Part shown: positions 1 through 9,443 of the stretch, one piece after another
How the letters are laid out: each line of letters begins with the position of its first letter
Numbering within the stretch: position 1 is the first letter of the stretch
NCBI RefSeq assembly: GCF_004785645.1
Contig: NZ_SRPE01000005.1
Span: forward strand, 248,001 to 312,000
DNA length: 64,000 nucleotides
Reading direction: 5' to 3'
Source of the DNA: Empedobacter tilapiae
GTDB lineage: Bacteria; Bacteroidota; Bacteroidia; Flavobacteriales; Weeksellaceae
Translations under genes and position numbers: made by a program
Notes under the pieces: generated by a model
What the model saw: the letters and a program-made list of their open reading frames with translations, nothing else
Told to the model about the DNA's origin: nothing
Database searches by the model: none

Positions 1-906
1 GGAAATTGGTTATTTGCGCCTAATAACTCTGGAACTTTGAAAAAAGATTATACAGATTTATTTCCATCTGCTTTCTTAACATATGATTTGACAGAAAAGG
101 ATCAATTATCATTTAACTATAGTAGAAGAATTGATCGTCCAGGAATGTATCAGTTAACACCTGTACCTCAGTTTACGACAGCTTTAATGTCAAGTAAAGG
201 TAATCCAGAACTTAATCCAGAATACACAAACTCAATTGAATTAGGGTATTTGAAACAATTGAAAAAAGGATCAATTTCAGGAAATTTATTTTACCGTCAT
301 GTAACTGATAATATTATTCAGACTTTCAAAAAAGATCCAGAAGTAGAATCAGCTTTTATACAATATAATATGAACTATGATAAAGTGAATAGTTATGGAG
401 TTGAAGCAAGCTGGAACTATAAATTAACTAAATGGATGAGTACTTATCTTGCCGGAGATTTTACTTCATCAGAAATGCAAAGTGTTATAGAGGATGAAAA
501 TAATAATCCTGTTGTTAAGAAAATTACAGCGAATACATTGTCATTGAGAATGAATAATACTTATACATTAACAAAACAATTAAGTTTACAACAATTTGGA
601 TTCTTCAGAGGTAAAAATAAATTTTTACAAGGAGAAATGTTAGATATGTGGCGTATGGACTTAGGAATAAAATATAGTTTTATGCAAGGAAAAGCATCAT
701 TTTCAGCTCGTGTAAATGATATTTTCAATACAATGAAAGCACGTGTTAATATGGATAATCCATACGAAGGTTTTGCAAAATTCAAATGGGAATCAAGAAC
801 ATTTTATTTAGGATTTAATTACAACTTCGGTGGTAAGGTAAAATCAAGAGCCGAAGCTCAACAGAATAAAACTGAGCAAAATGGTGGTGGAATAGGATTA
901 CAATAA
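1..906 (+). CDS. TonB-dependent receptor / outer-membrane beta-barrel protein, C-terminal part
   Basis: The reading frame is open from base 1, so the gene begins outside the window; about 301 residues of its C-terminus are visible. Alternating amphipathic strands, a YSRRIDRPG segment, a segment about building a 'GNPELNPEYTNSIELGY' barrel strand, and a final aromatic strand ending FNYNFGGK are typical of the C-terminal barrel of Bacteroidetes TonB-dependent receptors of the 'outer membrane beta-barrel family' (Pfam OMP_b-brl_3 type). A short Gln/Asn/Gly-rich tail follows the last strand. It should sit in the outer membrane; substrate cannot be told from this half. A strong terminator follows, so it is the last gene of its unit. 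Confidence 0.85.
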   Translation, partial: GNWLFAPNNSGTLKKDYTDLFPSAFLTYDLTEKDQLSFNYSRRIDRPGMYQLTPVPQFTTALMSSKGNPELNPEYTNSIELGYLKQLKKGSISGNLFYRHVTDNIIQTFKKDPEVESAFIQYNMNYDKVNSYGVEASWNYKLTKWMSTYLAGDFTSSEMQSVIEDENNNPVVKKITANTLSLRMNNTYTLTKQLSLQQFGFFRGKNKFLQGEMLDMWRMDLGIKYSFMQGKASFSARVNDIFNTMKARVNMDNPYEGFAKFKWESRTFYLGFNYNFGGKVKSRAEAQQNKTEQNGGGIGLQ

Positions 907-946
907 ATTAAAAACATTCTTCATTTATTTAAATATTCTTAAAACG

Positions 947-983
947 AAAAAGAGTTCCAATATTTTTTGGAACTCTTTTTTTT
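947..983 (+). terminator. Rho-independent terminator after the barrel protein
   Basis: A 14-bp stem (arms 947-960 and 967-980) with a 6-nt loop and a run of T follows the stop codon of the partial receptor. It can also serve leftward transcription, as the stem is flanked by A on its left side. Confidence 0.85.
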
Positions 984-1007
984 AAATGGGATTAATATTT
1001 TATTTTT

Positions 1008-2177
1008 TTATTGAACATCTTTCTTGAATAATTTATTCAATGTTACAGCAATCGCACCGTCTCCAGTGACATTTCCTGCTGTTCCAAAACTATCCATTGC
1101 AATATAAAGTGCAATCATCAAAGCTTGATTTTCTGCATTAAATCCTAACATCGATGCAATAATACCAATTGCTGCCATAATAGCTCCACCAGGAACTCCA
1201 GGAGCTGCAACCATTGCAATCCCAAGCATCATCATAAATCCTAAAAATTGAACAAAATCAATCTCCATACCTTGAATTAACATCAATGCTAAACAACAAC
1301 AAACAATTTTTAACATCGAACCAGATAGGTGAATTGTTGCACACAAAGGCACTGCAAAATTGGCAATTTCATCGCGAACTCCAATTTTCTTTACTTGCGC
1401 AATTGTTACAGGTATTGTTGCAGCAGAAGATTGTGTTCCTAAAGCTGTAAAATAAGCAGGTAACATCAATTTCAACATAGTAAATGGATTCTTTTTTGAG
1501 ACAACTCCAGCAATTGTAAACTGAATAACCAATAATAAAACGTGTAGCACGAAAATTACACCGATTATTTTCAAGAATACATTCATAATTGTTACGACTT
1601 GTCCTGAATATGACATGTTCAAGAAGATTCCGAAAATAAAAATTGGTAATAATGGAATGATTAAATTTTGAATCAAATACGTAATAATTGATTCGAAATC
1701 ATCTGCAAATTTTCCAAAATTCGAATCTTTTAATCGTGATAATCCAATTCCGAAAAGAAATGAAAATACCAAAGCGGGCATTACATCAAATAATGGAGGG
1801 AATTCTATTGAAAAATAAGGTACGAATTCTTTGGCTTTTTCTGCTAAATTAATTTGTCCAGTTTGATGTTCTAATAATTGTGGAAAAATAGACATACTCG
1901 CTGAGTAACCTAATAATCCTGAAAAAATGGTTGATCCGTACGCAATTAAAACGGTTGATAATAATAATTTTCCTGCTGTTTGTCCTAGTCTTCCAATCGA
2001 TGGAACGATTAATCCAACAATAATCAATGGAATTAAAAAGTTAAGTAGTTCGCTAAAAAAATCATTAAATGTCATAAAAACACGACCAATAGCTTCTGGT
2101 ATTATTCCGCCGAGTACAATTCCAAGTACAATGGCTAGAATAACTTTTACGAGTAAATTGTCTTTAAGTTTGTGCAT
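1008..2177 (-). CDS. Dicarboxylate/amino acid:cation symporter (DAACS/SLC1 family)
   Basis: Predicted 389-aa polytopic inner-membrane transporter. The N-terminus (KVILAIVLGIVLGGIIPE) and the signatures near the C-terminus, including SSAATIPVT, a GDGAIAVTLN-like end and a serine/glycine-rich re-entrant region, fit the Na+/H+-coupled glutamate/aspartate/C4-dicarboxylate symporters related to GltP and SstT. It moves a dicarboxylate or amino acid inward with cations; the exact substrate is not readable. An upstream in-frame TTG at 2204 would add nine residues, but a -7 box (2181-2188) lies between it and the ATG at 2177, so the ATG is preferred. It is monocistronic, followed by a terminator at 947-983. 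Confidence 0.9.
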   Translation of the reverse strand: MHKLKDNLLVKVILAIVLGIVLGGIIPEAIGRVFMTFNDFFSELLNFLIPLIIVGLIVPSIGRLGQTAGKLLLSTVLIAYGSTIFSGLLGYSASMSIFPQLLEHQTGQINLAEKAKEFVPYFSIEFPPLFDVMPALVFSFLFGIGLSRLKDSNFGKFADDFESIITYLIQNLIIPLLPIFIFGIFLNMSYSGQVVTIMNVFLKIIGVIFVLHVLLLVIQFTIAGVVSKKNPFTMLKLMLPAYFTALGTQSSAATIPVTIAQVKKIGVRDEIANFAVPLCATIHLSGSMLKIVCCCLALMLIQGMEIDFVQFLGFMMMLGIAMVAAPGVPGGAIMAAIGIIASMLGFNAENQALMIALYIAMDSFGTAGNVTGDGAIAVTLNKLFKKDVQ

Positions 2178-2180
2178 TTT

Positions 2181-2188
2181 CAAATTTA
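2181..2188 (-). promoter_or_regulatory. Bacteroidetes-type promoter, symporter gene
   Basis: TAAATTTG (minus strand) matches the TAnnTTTG -7 consensus exactly, with a TTG 18 nt further upstream. Only three bases separate the box from the ATG, so the mRNA would be leaderless. Confidence 0.5.
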
Positions 2189-2231
2189 GAAAAAATCCGT
2201 TCAATTCAAGGTTATAATTCTAAATCTTGAT

Positions 2232-2270
2232 AAAAAGAAAAAGCGAAGCTTTAATTAAGCCTCGCTTTTT
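2232..2270 (-). terminator. Terminator of the LysM gene
   Basis: Stem arms 2238-2251 and 2257-2270 (one G-U pair) followed on the minus strand by a T-rich run. It ends the LysM gene transcript. Confidence 0.8.
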
Positions 2271-2291
2271 GATATAAATTTTTAGATAAAA

Positions 2292-4139
2292 CTATTTCTT
2301 AGGTAAACGTACAATACGACTTGCATCATTTGTATAGGCCTTATTTCCACTTACTTTTTTATATGCAAATTTAGAAGCTAAACGCGTATTTTCAGAACTA
2401 ATATTATTTGTAACATCTCCTTTATTATTCATTCTATCAACAATATCATAGGTTACATCATATCCTAATTGTTCATAACGCGTAGGAAATTCACAATAAA
2501 CATCTTTAAAATCTTTAATCACACTTTGCACTTCCGTATCTCTAGTATTGATTAAACGAGCTGTACTAAATACAAAACCGAATTCTCGGAAAGCATCGAT
2601 ATTTTTTGCATTATCTGCATTATAAACATCATAAACCGAAACCGATTTTATTCCAAAAGCTTTAATATTATCTTTGTTAAATGTTTTTAATTTCTCTAAA
2701 TATTGTTTTCCTAAATTATCATCATCACCAACTAAAACCGTGATAATTGGTGTATAATAATCTTCACCGTTCACTTTGTCGTGTGGTTGAACAATTTTTG
2801 CTGCGCTATCTACAATCACAACATTTGCTTTCAACTGTTTTTCTAATTGTTTTTTCGTATAGCTTGCCAACTCTTGATCGTCACGATTTGTTAACAAATA
2901 AACTTGTTCTCCAGCAAAGTTTTTCCCAATTTCTTCGATAATTTGATCTGCAATTACTTCATCTTTTGGATTAGAAATCAATAAATCATTGAAAGAATTT
3001 AACGAATCATCATTTGCATAAGGCGAAATCACAGCGATACCAGAATTGCTAAAGAAATTCGCAACTTCCGTAACATCAGAAGTATTCAACGGACCAATAA
3101 CGGCATCCGTTTTACTGAAATCTGTTGTTGATAAAATATCTTGCAAGTTTCCGTTTTTCGTGTCGATCACTTTTACATTTACATTTTTACCTTTTTTAGC
3201 CAAACGAGTCAACGCCAATTTAGCTCCAGTAAAAAATTGCATCGCTTGAGAATTTTTCAATTGCGGATTATTTGCAACATCAAAAGGTAGCATAATCGCA
3301 ACATTAATTTCGTTGTCGTTAGCACGTTTCAACTTTCCTGCAGTTCCATATTTGATGATTTTAGCATTTTTTTGCAATGGAATTTTAAGTGTCATTCCAG
3401 CTTTTAAACCGTTGATTAAATCAGGATTTAAGCGCAATAACTCATCTAAATTCGTATTATATTTTTCTAAAATTCCGTAAGCTGAATCTCCATTCTGAAC
3501 AACATAATTGATTGTGTTTTCTTCAATCACAACAGAGCCAGATTTTTTAGGAATCGTAATTACCATTCCTTCTTTCACACCTGTTTGTAAAGCTGGATTT
3601 TCTGCATATAAATCGTCAACGCTTACATTATACTGTTTTGCTAAAGTGTATAAAGTTTCTCCTTTTTTGATTAAATGCATTCCTTTTGGAACAGAAAAAA
3701 CTTTGTTAGTAACATCCTTAGGAAGCTTAATAACATCCCCTATTTCCAAACCTCTTTCTTTGATTTGAGGGTTTAATGAGTTCAATGTTTCTTCCGAAAT
3801 TTTATATTTTTTTGTCAAATTGTAAACCGTTTCTTTCGGCTCAATTGTAATATATTGATAATTATCGTCTGAAGTTTTTACGTTTGACGGAGTCGTTTGT
3901 GTATTGGTTTCAGTTGGTTTGGTTGTCGTAGTTCCTTTACCTGGAATCACAATCAAATCACCTGGATGAATCCCATTTTTTTCAATTTTAGGATTGGCTT
4001 TATACAATTCTTCTTGCGAAACACCATATTGTTTCGAAATTCCGTAAACGGTTTCTTTTGCTTGAACTGTATGCGTTTTTTGTTGAGCATAAAGTGCTGA
4101 TGCACCAACAAATAACAATAAAGCTAATATTTTTTTCAT
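2292..4139 (-). CDS. LysM-repeat protein with periplasmic-binding-protein fold
   Basis: A 615-aa exported protein: signal peptide (residues 1-18, ending ALYAQ), then four LysM repeats at roughly 22-66, 96-140, 153-197 and 215-258 (each with an Y.V..GD/KETVY.....Y....L...NP pattern), then a C-terminal half (about 285-600) resembling type I periplasmic ligand-binding receptors (VAIMLPF, AVIGPL, IAVISPYAND). LysM modules bind peptidoglycan, so the protein is probably held at the cell wall; the C-terminal fold resembles LpoA/branched-chain amino-acid receptors, suggesting a peptidoglycan-related regulatory or sensing role, which is inference. It lies 42 bp after bshC and has its own -7 box in the gap. 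Confidence 0.85.
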   Translation of the reverse strand: MKKILALLLFVGASALYAQQKTHTVQAKETVYGISKQYGVSQEELYKANPKIEKNGIHPGDLIVIPGKGTTTTKPTETNTQTTPSNVKTSDDNYQYITIEPKETVYNLTKKYKISEETLNSLNPQIKERGLEIGDVIKLPKDVTNKVFSVPKGMHLIKKGETLYTLAKQYNVSVDDLYAENPALQTGVKEGMVITIPKKSGSVVIEENTINYVVQNGDSAYGILEKYNTNLDELLRLNPDLINGLKAGMTLKIPLQKNAKIIKYGTAGKLKRANDNEINVAIMLPFDVANNPQLKNSQAMQFFTGAKLALTRLAKKGKNVNVKVIDTKNGNLQDILSTTDFSKTDAVIGPLNTSDVTEVANFFSNSGIAVISPYANDDSLNSFNDLLISNPKDEVIADQIIEEIGKNFAGEQVYLLTNRDDQELASYTKKQLEKQLKANVVIVDSAAKIVQPHDKVNGEDYYTPIITVLVGDDDNLGKQYLEKLKTFNKDNIKAFGIKSVSVYDVYNADNAKNIDAFREFGFVFSTARLINTRDTEVQSVIKDFKDVYCEFPTRYEQLGYDVTYDIVDRMNNKGDVTNNISSENTRLASKFAYKKVSGNKAYTNDASRIVRLPKK

Positions 4140-4158
4140 TTAGATGAATTTTCGTGGT

Positions 4159-4166
4159 CAAATATA
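4159..4166 (-). promoter_or_regulatory. -7 box upstream of the LysM gene
   Basis: TATATTTG on the minus strand matches TAnnTTTG and would start transcription about 14 nt before the ATG. No good -33 TTG is seen at the expected distance. Confidence 0.45.
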
Positions 4167-4181
4167 CAAATTATGTTTTGT

Positions 4182-5780
4182 TTAGAGTTCCTCTTTCAAT
4201 GTATTTATGATGAACTCAAAATCAAAAGGTCGAAGACTATCTTCAATAAAATCAATGAAATACTGAATGTTAATGTAATCAAAATCAGCAAAATTCTTCA
4301 CACGTTCTTGCAAACCATTTTGTTGAGAAAGATCATTCAGTAATTGCTCGATTCTCTTCAATAAATCCTCATTTTTTTTCACTTCTGCATGCACCAAACG
4401 TTGTTTTATTTTCTCAAAACCTTTCAATTGTTTTGTACGTTGCGCTTGTATCATATCCGCAAAAGAAGATTCTGTTAACGAACTCAAATGTTCCAAACGT
4501 TCAAAAATGCTTTTTAATTCTTCTTCTAATTCAGGAATTTTTGGAGCAATTTTTGACGATTTTATCGAACGTTTTTTTGTGATTGCTAAACTATTCGAAA
4601 ATAAATCTTCGTTTGATAAATCTAATTTTTGTTGTTTTTCGTGTTGTTTTTCAGTTCGGATTAATAATGAATTTCTCAAAACTAAAAGTGGAAAATCAAC
4701 TTCAAATTTATTGAACATTTCTTTCAGTTGTAACCAATAAGCCATTTCGCCACCGCCACCAACATAGGCAACATTTGGTAAAATTGTTTCTTGGTACAAA
4801 GGTCTCAAAATCACATTTGGACTAAATTTATCTGGATTTTGATGTAAATCGGCAATAATTTCTTCTTTAGAAAATTTGATTGAAGTGTTATTGACAAAAT
4901 ACGTTCCATTTTGTTCAATAATACGTTCACGAGAATTATTTTGATTGATATAAAACAAGTTTATCTCACGAGGATTTACTTGAATAGAATAACCTAATTG
5001 TTCTAATTTCTCATTCTGAGGAATCACTTTTTTGAACGATGTTGACTCAATTAATTCTTCCTCAAAAGTCGGAATCATTAGTTTTTTCAATTCTTTATCA
5101 TCTCCATCAATCATCAACAATCCAAGATCTTTGAATAATAAATGAACCAATTTTCGTGTTGCATTGGTCAAATTTTCATTCGATAAATAAGAAACTTCAA
5201 TTAAATTTTGCAATTCAGTTTTCTTTTTTCCATTTGGAAGAAGTGACAAAAAAGAATCAAAAACTTTTTGTAAACCATCTGTTGATAAACGGCCAACTGG
5301 TCCGCCAAACTCTTTATCCCAATGAATAATTCGATCTCCAAATTTGAAATGATTAATTTCTTCGAAATCGTGATCTTCTGTAGCCATCCAAAACATCGGA
5401 ACAAAATTAATTTCACTTTGTTCTTTATTTAGCTCTTTACAAGCTTTGATGACTTGCAAAATTTTATAAAAAAAGAAAATTGGACCTGTAAATAAATTTA
5501 ATTGATGTCCAGTTGTTATGGTTACGGTATTATTTTCTGATAATTTTTTGAGATTTTTTTGTTGTTTTTTCGATAGTTCCAAATGACCTAACTGTTTCGA
5601 AATTTGGTCAACAAGAATTTCTCTATTTTTATAATGTTCAAGCTTATTTTGAGCTTGTTTTATATAGTTTTCTTTGATTGGAAATAGGTTGTAGAAGTCT
5701 TTCAAATTCTCGTCTTGATTGATATAATTTAACATCAATTTTGAGAAATAATTTGAATTCTTAAGTGATATTGTTTCCAT
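4182..5780 (-). CDS. bshC: Bacillithiol biosynthesis cysteine-adding enzyme BshC
   Basis: 532 aa, the usual BshC length. It contains the family hallmarks TTGHQLNLFTGPIFFFYK (about residues 92-109) and MFWMATEDHDFEEI (about 129-142), and GGGGEMAYWLQLK around 355. BshC ligates L-cysteine to glucosaminyl-malate in the last step of bacillithiol synthesis, the low-molecular-weight thiol used by many Bacteroidetes in place of glutathione. The ATG lies directly against the stop codon of the upstream glycerophosphodiesterase (no bases between), so the two are one operon with coupled translation. bshA and bshB are not in this window. Confidence 0.96.
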   Translation of the reverse strand: METISLKNSNYFSKLMLNYINQDENLKDFYNLFPIKENYIKQAQNKLEHYKNREILVDQISKQLGHLELSKKQQKNLKKLSENNTVTITTGHQLNLFTGPIFFFYKILQVIKACKELNKEQSEINFVPMFWMATEDHDFEEINHFKFGDRIIHWDKEFGGPVGRLSTDGLQKVFDSFLSLLPNGKKKTELQNLIEVSYLSNENLTNATRKLVHLLFKDLGLLMIDGDDKELKKLMIPTFEEELIESTSFKKVIPQNEKLEQLGYSIQVNPREINLFYINQNNSRERIIEQNGTYFVNNTSIKFSKEEIIADLHQNPDKFSPNVILRPLYQETILPNVAYVGGGGEMAYWLQLKEMFNKFEVDFPLLVLRNSLLIRTEKQHEKQQKLDLSNEDLFSNSLAITKKRSIKSSKIAPKIPELEEELKSIFERLEHLSSLTESSFADMIQAQRTKQLKGFEKIKQRLVHAEVKKNEDLLKRIEQLLNDLSQQNGLQERVKNFADFDYINIQYFIDFIEDSLRPFDFEFIINTLKEEL

Positions 5781-6677
5781 TTAATTTTTATTAATCGTTT
5801 GATGTACATCCATTGCTCTGTCCGTTGCAAAAATGTCGACACCATCTTTTTCTAAATCGCGATAAAGTTGTCCATTTCTCGCCGAAGCACTTTTGTCTAA
5901 GTTTCCTAACGTTCCAAAAATGACCAAAATGTCCTTGTCATGAATTTTGTTTAAAAATGATTTGTCATTGCGTCGAGTTCCTGTAAACGCAACCATTTTG
6001 TCAGTCGGAATTCCGCTGTTCATCATTTCATTAAATTCACGTTCGTTCCGCATCGAAACAGACAATAACATATTTGGCGCAAGTTGATGTAACTTTTTCG
6101 CTTGACCAACTGTATACGTCACCAAAACAACCTGTTTTTGCATGTTTTCTTGTTCTATTGTCTTTACAATATCACGATAATCAACACCTTTTTTGATGTC
6201 AACCATAAAATAAATTGGTTTAATTTTTCCCCAATTTAGCGCTTCTGCAAAAGTCGGAATTTTGTATGACGTTTGTTGTCCAAAATCATCTACCAAAAAG
6301 TATTCCTTTATGTTTTTTAAGTCAACTTGATTGACATCTTGTCGGCCATTGCTTGTTCGTTGCAACGAATTATCATGCATTAAAATAAGTTGATTATCTT
6401 TTGTTTCGGCAATATCAATCTCAAAAATTTGAATTCCTTTTTGATAAAGATGTTCAAAGGTTTCGACACAATTTTCAGGAAAACCATGTATCCCACTTCC
6501 TCCACGATGCGCACTGACAAAATTTTTATTTTTGGTCGAATATTTGAAGGATATTTCTTCGGATGAAGTATTTTGATGTATTTCGGATTTATTTTTATTC
6601 GGATTACAACTAAAAATAGTTAGTAAACTAAGAATTAAAATTCCGAAATAATATCGTTTAAAATAGTTGAAATTCAT
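5781..6677 (-). CDS. Glycerophosphodiester phosphodiesterase family lipoprotein
   Basis: 298 aa. The N-terminus is a lipoprotein signal (hydrophobic stretch ending LLTIFSC, with the lipobox Cys near residue 24). The catalytic domain shows the GDPD signature: AHRGGSGIHGFPEN (about 56-69), EIDI about 90, and LMHDNSLQRTSNG around 104-116, which supply the metal ligands and the general acid/base histidines. It would hydrolyse glycerophosphodiesters to glycerol-3-phosphate plus alcohol at the periplasmic face. First gene of the pair with bshC, whose ATG abuts its stop codon. The functional link to bacillithiol is unclear and may be only transcriptional. Confidence 0.9.
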   Translation of the reverse strand: MNFNYFKRYYFGILILSLLTIFSCNPNKNKSEIHQNTSSEEISFKYSTKNKNFVSAHRGGSGIHGFPENCVETFEHLYQKGIQIFEIDIAETKDNQLILMHDNSLQRTSNGRQDVNQVDLKNIKEYFLVDDFGQQTSYKIPTFAEALNWGKIKPIYFMVDIKKGVDYRDIVKTIEQENMQKQVVLVTYTVGQAKKLHQLAPNMLLSVSMRNEREFNEMMNSGIPTDKMVAFTGTRRNDKSFLNKIHDKDILVIFGTLGNLDKSASARNGQLYRDLEKDGVDIFATDRAMDVHQTINKN

Positions 6678-6763
6678 ATTTTTAAATAAAAAATTAAATT
6701 CATTCTAAAATATCGAATGAAGGTGTAAATTTAAACTGAAAATAATCAACAAAATAAATTATT

Positions 6764-7195
6764 ATGGGACTTAGAACTTTTTTGAAAAGAATTTTAGGAA
6801 AAACTGAAACTGCGATTGATGTTGCGGGAGATAAATTTGACGATGTTTCGGCAACTGTAAAGAAAACAGGAACATTGATTGCAGATGATGCATCGGATTT
6901 TGCACGCAAAACAATTAATAACTTGAAAGAAGCTTCTGGAGAATTGAAAGAGCAATCGAAAGAAGCCACAAAAGATTTTAAAGAAAGATCGAAACAAGAT
7001 TATAATGATGTAAAAGATATTGCGGAAAAGCAAATGAAAGAAACAAGTGCTTTCGTGAAAGAGAAAGTTTCGGATTTGAAAGATACTTTTAAAAATGAAA
7101 AAACAGAATTGGAAGAAAAAGCCGATGATTTGAAAATTGAAGCCGAAAACAAGTTGAATGAAATTTCTGATGACATCAAGAAAGAAAATAATTAA
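6764..7195 (+). CDS. Small amphipathic-helix protein, LEA/YtxH-like
   Basis: 143 aa, almost entirely Lys/Glu/Asp/Ala-rich helix with no signal peptide. After a short hydrophobic-basic start (MGLRTFLKRILGK), the rest reads as repeating 11-residue amphipathic turns (DDVSATVKKTG, ADDASDFARKT, KDFKERSKQDYNDVKD) like late-embryogenesis-abundant or YtxH-type stress proteins. Such proteins often associate with membranes or protect other proteins under stress; that is family-level inference, no catalytic residue is visible. It is divergent from the bshC operon and stands alone. Confidence 0.75.
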   Translation: MGLRTFLKRILGKTETAIDVAGDKFDDVSATVKKTGTLIADDASDFARKTINNLKEASGELKEQSKEATKDFKERSKQDYNDVKDIAEKQMKETSAFVKEKVSDLKDTFKNEKTELEEKADDLKIEAENKLNEISDDIKKENN

Positions 7196-7318
7196 AAATT
7201 ATCCAGCAAAAATTTCGTGTAATAAATGTTATTTCTGTTAATTTTTAGAATAATTTTTTATTTTTTTCAAAAACGGTTTAGTTTTTGCGAGTAATTTTTT
7301 ATTTCCGAATTTATTAAA

Positions 7319-8293
7319 ATGACTGAATATAAAGATCTCGAACCCTCTACTGATCCAAAACATAAAAAAGAGTTCGTTAAAAACATTATTATAGCTATTC
7401 TTGCTGTTGCTTTACTATTTGCTGTAGGCTATATTGTTTACTCTAAGGAAGCTAATGCAAAAAACTCTATAGAAATGCAAACTGATATTAATGATTTGGA
7501 ACGTTCTAGAGAAATTTTAAAACAAGAATTACGTATCGTAAGAGCAGATTTTGATGATGCTAAAACTCGTGTTGTAAAAAAAGACTCTTCTTTAAGTTAT
7601 CAAGATCGATTAATTTTAGAAAAACAAAAAGAAATTCAAGCAATTCTTAATAAAGATGGAATTACTAATAGTGAATTAAATCGTGCAAAACGCTTAATTA
7701 CTTCTTTACAAGCTGATATTAAAGTTTATAAAGAAGAAATCGTTCGTTTAAAAGACGAAAATAAAAAACTATCGAATAAAAACACAGAATTAACTTCTCA
7801 AAATTCTGATTTAACTTCTCAAAAAAGAGTTGTTGAAACTAATTTAAATGAAGAAAAAGAAAGTCATCAAAACTTAATAAAAGAAACTAATTCTACATTG
7901 TCTATTTCCAATTATACAATTAAAGGATTGCGTGTAAAATCAAGTGGAAAAGAAGTTGAAACTACAAGAGCTAAGAGAATTGATAAAGTAAGAGTTTCTT
8001 TCGATTTGGATAAAAACTTGAATGCGACTTCTGAAATAAAAGAACTTTATGTTACGGTTTATAAACCTGATGGAGAGGTTGGAAAATTTAAAGGAGCTAA
8101 TTCTGGTGAAACGACTTTACGTTCTGGATCTTCCATTGATTATTCGGATCGTGTGAAAGTAAATTATAATAATATGTCTGGCTCTAGAGTAACTTTTGAT
8201 TGGATTGATTATGATTTTCCGAAAGGAGAATATAAAATTGATATTTATCAAAATGGATATAAAGTTGGTCAGAATGTAATTACATTAAAATAA
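7319..8293 (+). CDS. Membrane-anchored coiled-coil protein of unknown function
   Basis: 324 aa in three parts: a short cytoplasmic N-terminus and one transmembrane helix (about residues 22-42, NIIIAILAVALLFAVGYIVY), a long coiled coil (about 50-195, with heptads such as LKDENKKLSNKNTELTSQNS), and a C-terminal beta-rich domain (about 200-324) that probably faces the periplasm. Related flavobacterial proteins are usually left as hypothetical or wrongly called 'SMC-like' because of the coiled coil; no ATPase motif is present. I cannot assign a function. It has a terminator shared with the convergent guanylyltransferase gene. Confidence 0.75.
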   Translation: MTEYKDLEPSTDPKHKKEFVKNIIIAILAVALLFAVGYIVYSKEANAKNSIEMQTDINDLERSREILKQELRIVRADFDDAKTRVVKKDSSLSYQDRLILEKQKEIQAILNKDGITNSELNRAKRLITSLQADIKVYKEEIVRLKDENKKLSNKNTELTSQNSDLTSQKRVVETNLNEEKESHQNLIKETNSTLSISNYTIKGLRVKSSGKEVETTRAKRIDKVRVSFDLDKNLNATSEIKELYVTVYKPDGEVGKFKGANSGETTLRSGSSIDYSDRVKVNYNNMSGSRVTFDWIDYDFPKGEYKIDIYQNGYKVGQNVITLK

Positions 8294-8305
8294 TCGAAAT
8301 TAATT

Positions 8306-8340
8306 AAAAAAAAGCTACTCAGTTGAGTAGCTTTTTTTAT
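8306..8340. terminator. Bidirectional terminator
   Basis: Stem arms 8308-8321 and 8324-8337 with a two-base loop, A-run on the left and T-run on the right, between convergent genes ending at 8293 and 8341. Confidence 0.88.
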
Positions 8341-9435
8341 TTAACAATATTTATCTCCGTTCTTTTGTAATTTTAAATCACTTACGTACGTCTTGATATT
8401 TTGCACATTACTTCTTGGACAAATTAATAATCCTTTTTCGGAATTGATGATAACATAACTATCCAATCCATCAATAATAATTGCTTTATCTTCTGTAGAA
8501 TAAATAAAATTATTCTTCGCATTATAACCTGAAAAATGCTTGCACAATAATGTATTCTGATTTTCATCTTGATCTTCTCCAGTATATTTATACTTTTCAT
8601 TGATTGCAGACCAAGTACCTATATCACTCCAGCCAAAAGTTGTAGGAATAACATAAACGTTATCTGCTTGTTCTAAAATTCCTTTGTTTATAGAAGTAAC
8701 ATCCAACGTTGTATAAATTGGTTTTAAAGTTTCTGTATTTTGTAAGGTTTTATCAAGTTCGAAATATCCTTTCAATGTTTCGCTCATCGAAGGTAAATGT
8801 TGTTGAAAAGCCTTTATAATACTCTCTACAGACCAAATAAGAATTCCTGAATTCCAAATAAACTCTCCACTTGTTATGAATGACTCTGCAAATTCTAAAT
8901 CTGGTTTATCAATATAAGATTTTACCTTTTTAATTGATGTCGGATTCTCTATAAATTGAATGTAACTATAATTAACATCTGGTCGTGTAGGTGCTACTCC
9001 TAAAGAAATTAATCTATCATTATCTGCATCTTCAAAGGCTACTTTTACTTTTTCAGCAAATTCTGCTTCATCAAAAATAAAATGATCAGAAGGAGAAATA
9101 ATCAATTTTGCATTTGGATTAATTTGTTGAATTGTCATTGCTGCCAACAAATTACATGCTGCTGTATTCATTACTCTTGGTTCTATAATGAAATTTTTCT
9201 CATTAAACTCTGGAAGTTGTTCCTTTACAATTTCTTTATAATCTTGAATAGTTACGACGAAAATATTCTCTTGAGGAACAACTTTTTTTAAACGATTATA
9301 AGTTAATTGAATAAATGTTTTTCCAATTCCCAACAAATCATGAAATTGTTTAGGTTTCTTTATTGTACTCAAAGGCCATAATCTCACTCCCGTACCACTG
9401 GCAAGGATAACAGCATAGTTATCTTTATTATTCAT
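8341..9435 (-). CDS. Mannose-1-phosphate guanylyltransferase
   Basis: 364 aa, nucleotidyltransferase fold. The N-terminal nucleotide-binding loop reads LASGTGVRLWPLS followed by KKPKQF (residues 11-30), the signature of GTP:mannose-1-phosphate guanylyltransferases (ManC/RfbM type, without a phosphomannose isomerase domain). Further motifs are SPSDHFI (about 114) and FGWSDIGTW (about 269). The product is GDP-mannose, for surface polysaccharide or fucose synthesis. The usual second glycine of the GGxGxR loop is serine here. It lies eight bases after the SprT-like gene and is probably co-transcribed. Confidence 0.92.
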   Translation of the reverse strand: MNNKDNYAVILASGTGVRLWPLSTIKKPKQFHDLLGIGKTFIQLTYNRLKKVVPQENIFVVTIQDYKEIVKEQLPEFNEKNFIIEPRVMNTAACNLLAAMTIQQINPNAKLIISPSDHFIFDEAEFAEKVKVAFEDADNDRLISLGVAPTRPDVNYSYIQFIENPTSIKKVKSYIDKPDLEFAESFITSGEFIWNSGILIWSVESIIKAFQQHLPSMSETLKGYFELDKTLQNTETLKPIYTTLDVTSINKGILEQADNVYVIPTTFGWSDIGTWSAINEKYKYTGEDQDENQNTLLCKHFSGYNAKNNFIYSTEDKAIIIDGLDSYVIINSEKGLLICPRSNVQNIKTYVSDLKLQKNGDKYC

Positions 9436-9443
9436 GTCTTCTA

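Noticed and set aside
1927-2217. Plus-strand frame inside the symporter gene
   Set aside because: It is the antisense shadow of a well-supported transporter with no family match; many similar antisense frames in other genes were dropped for the same reason.
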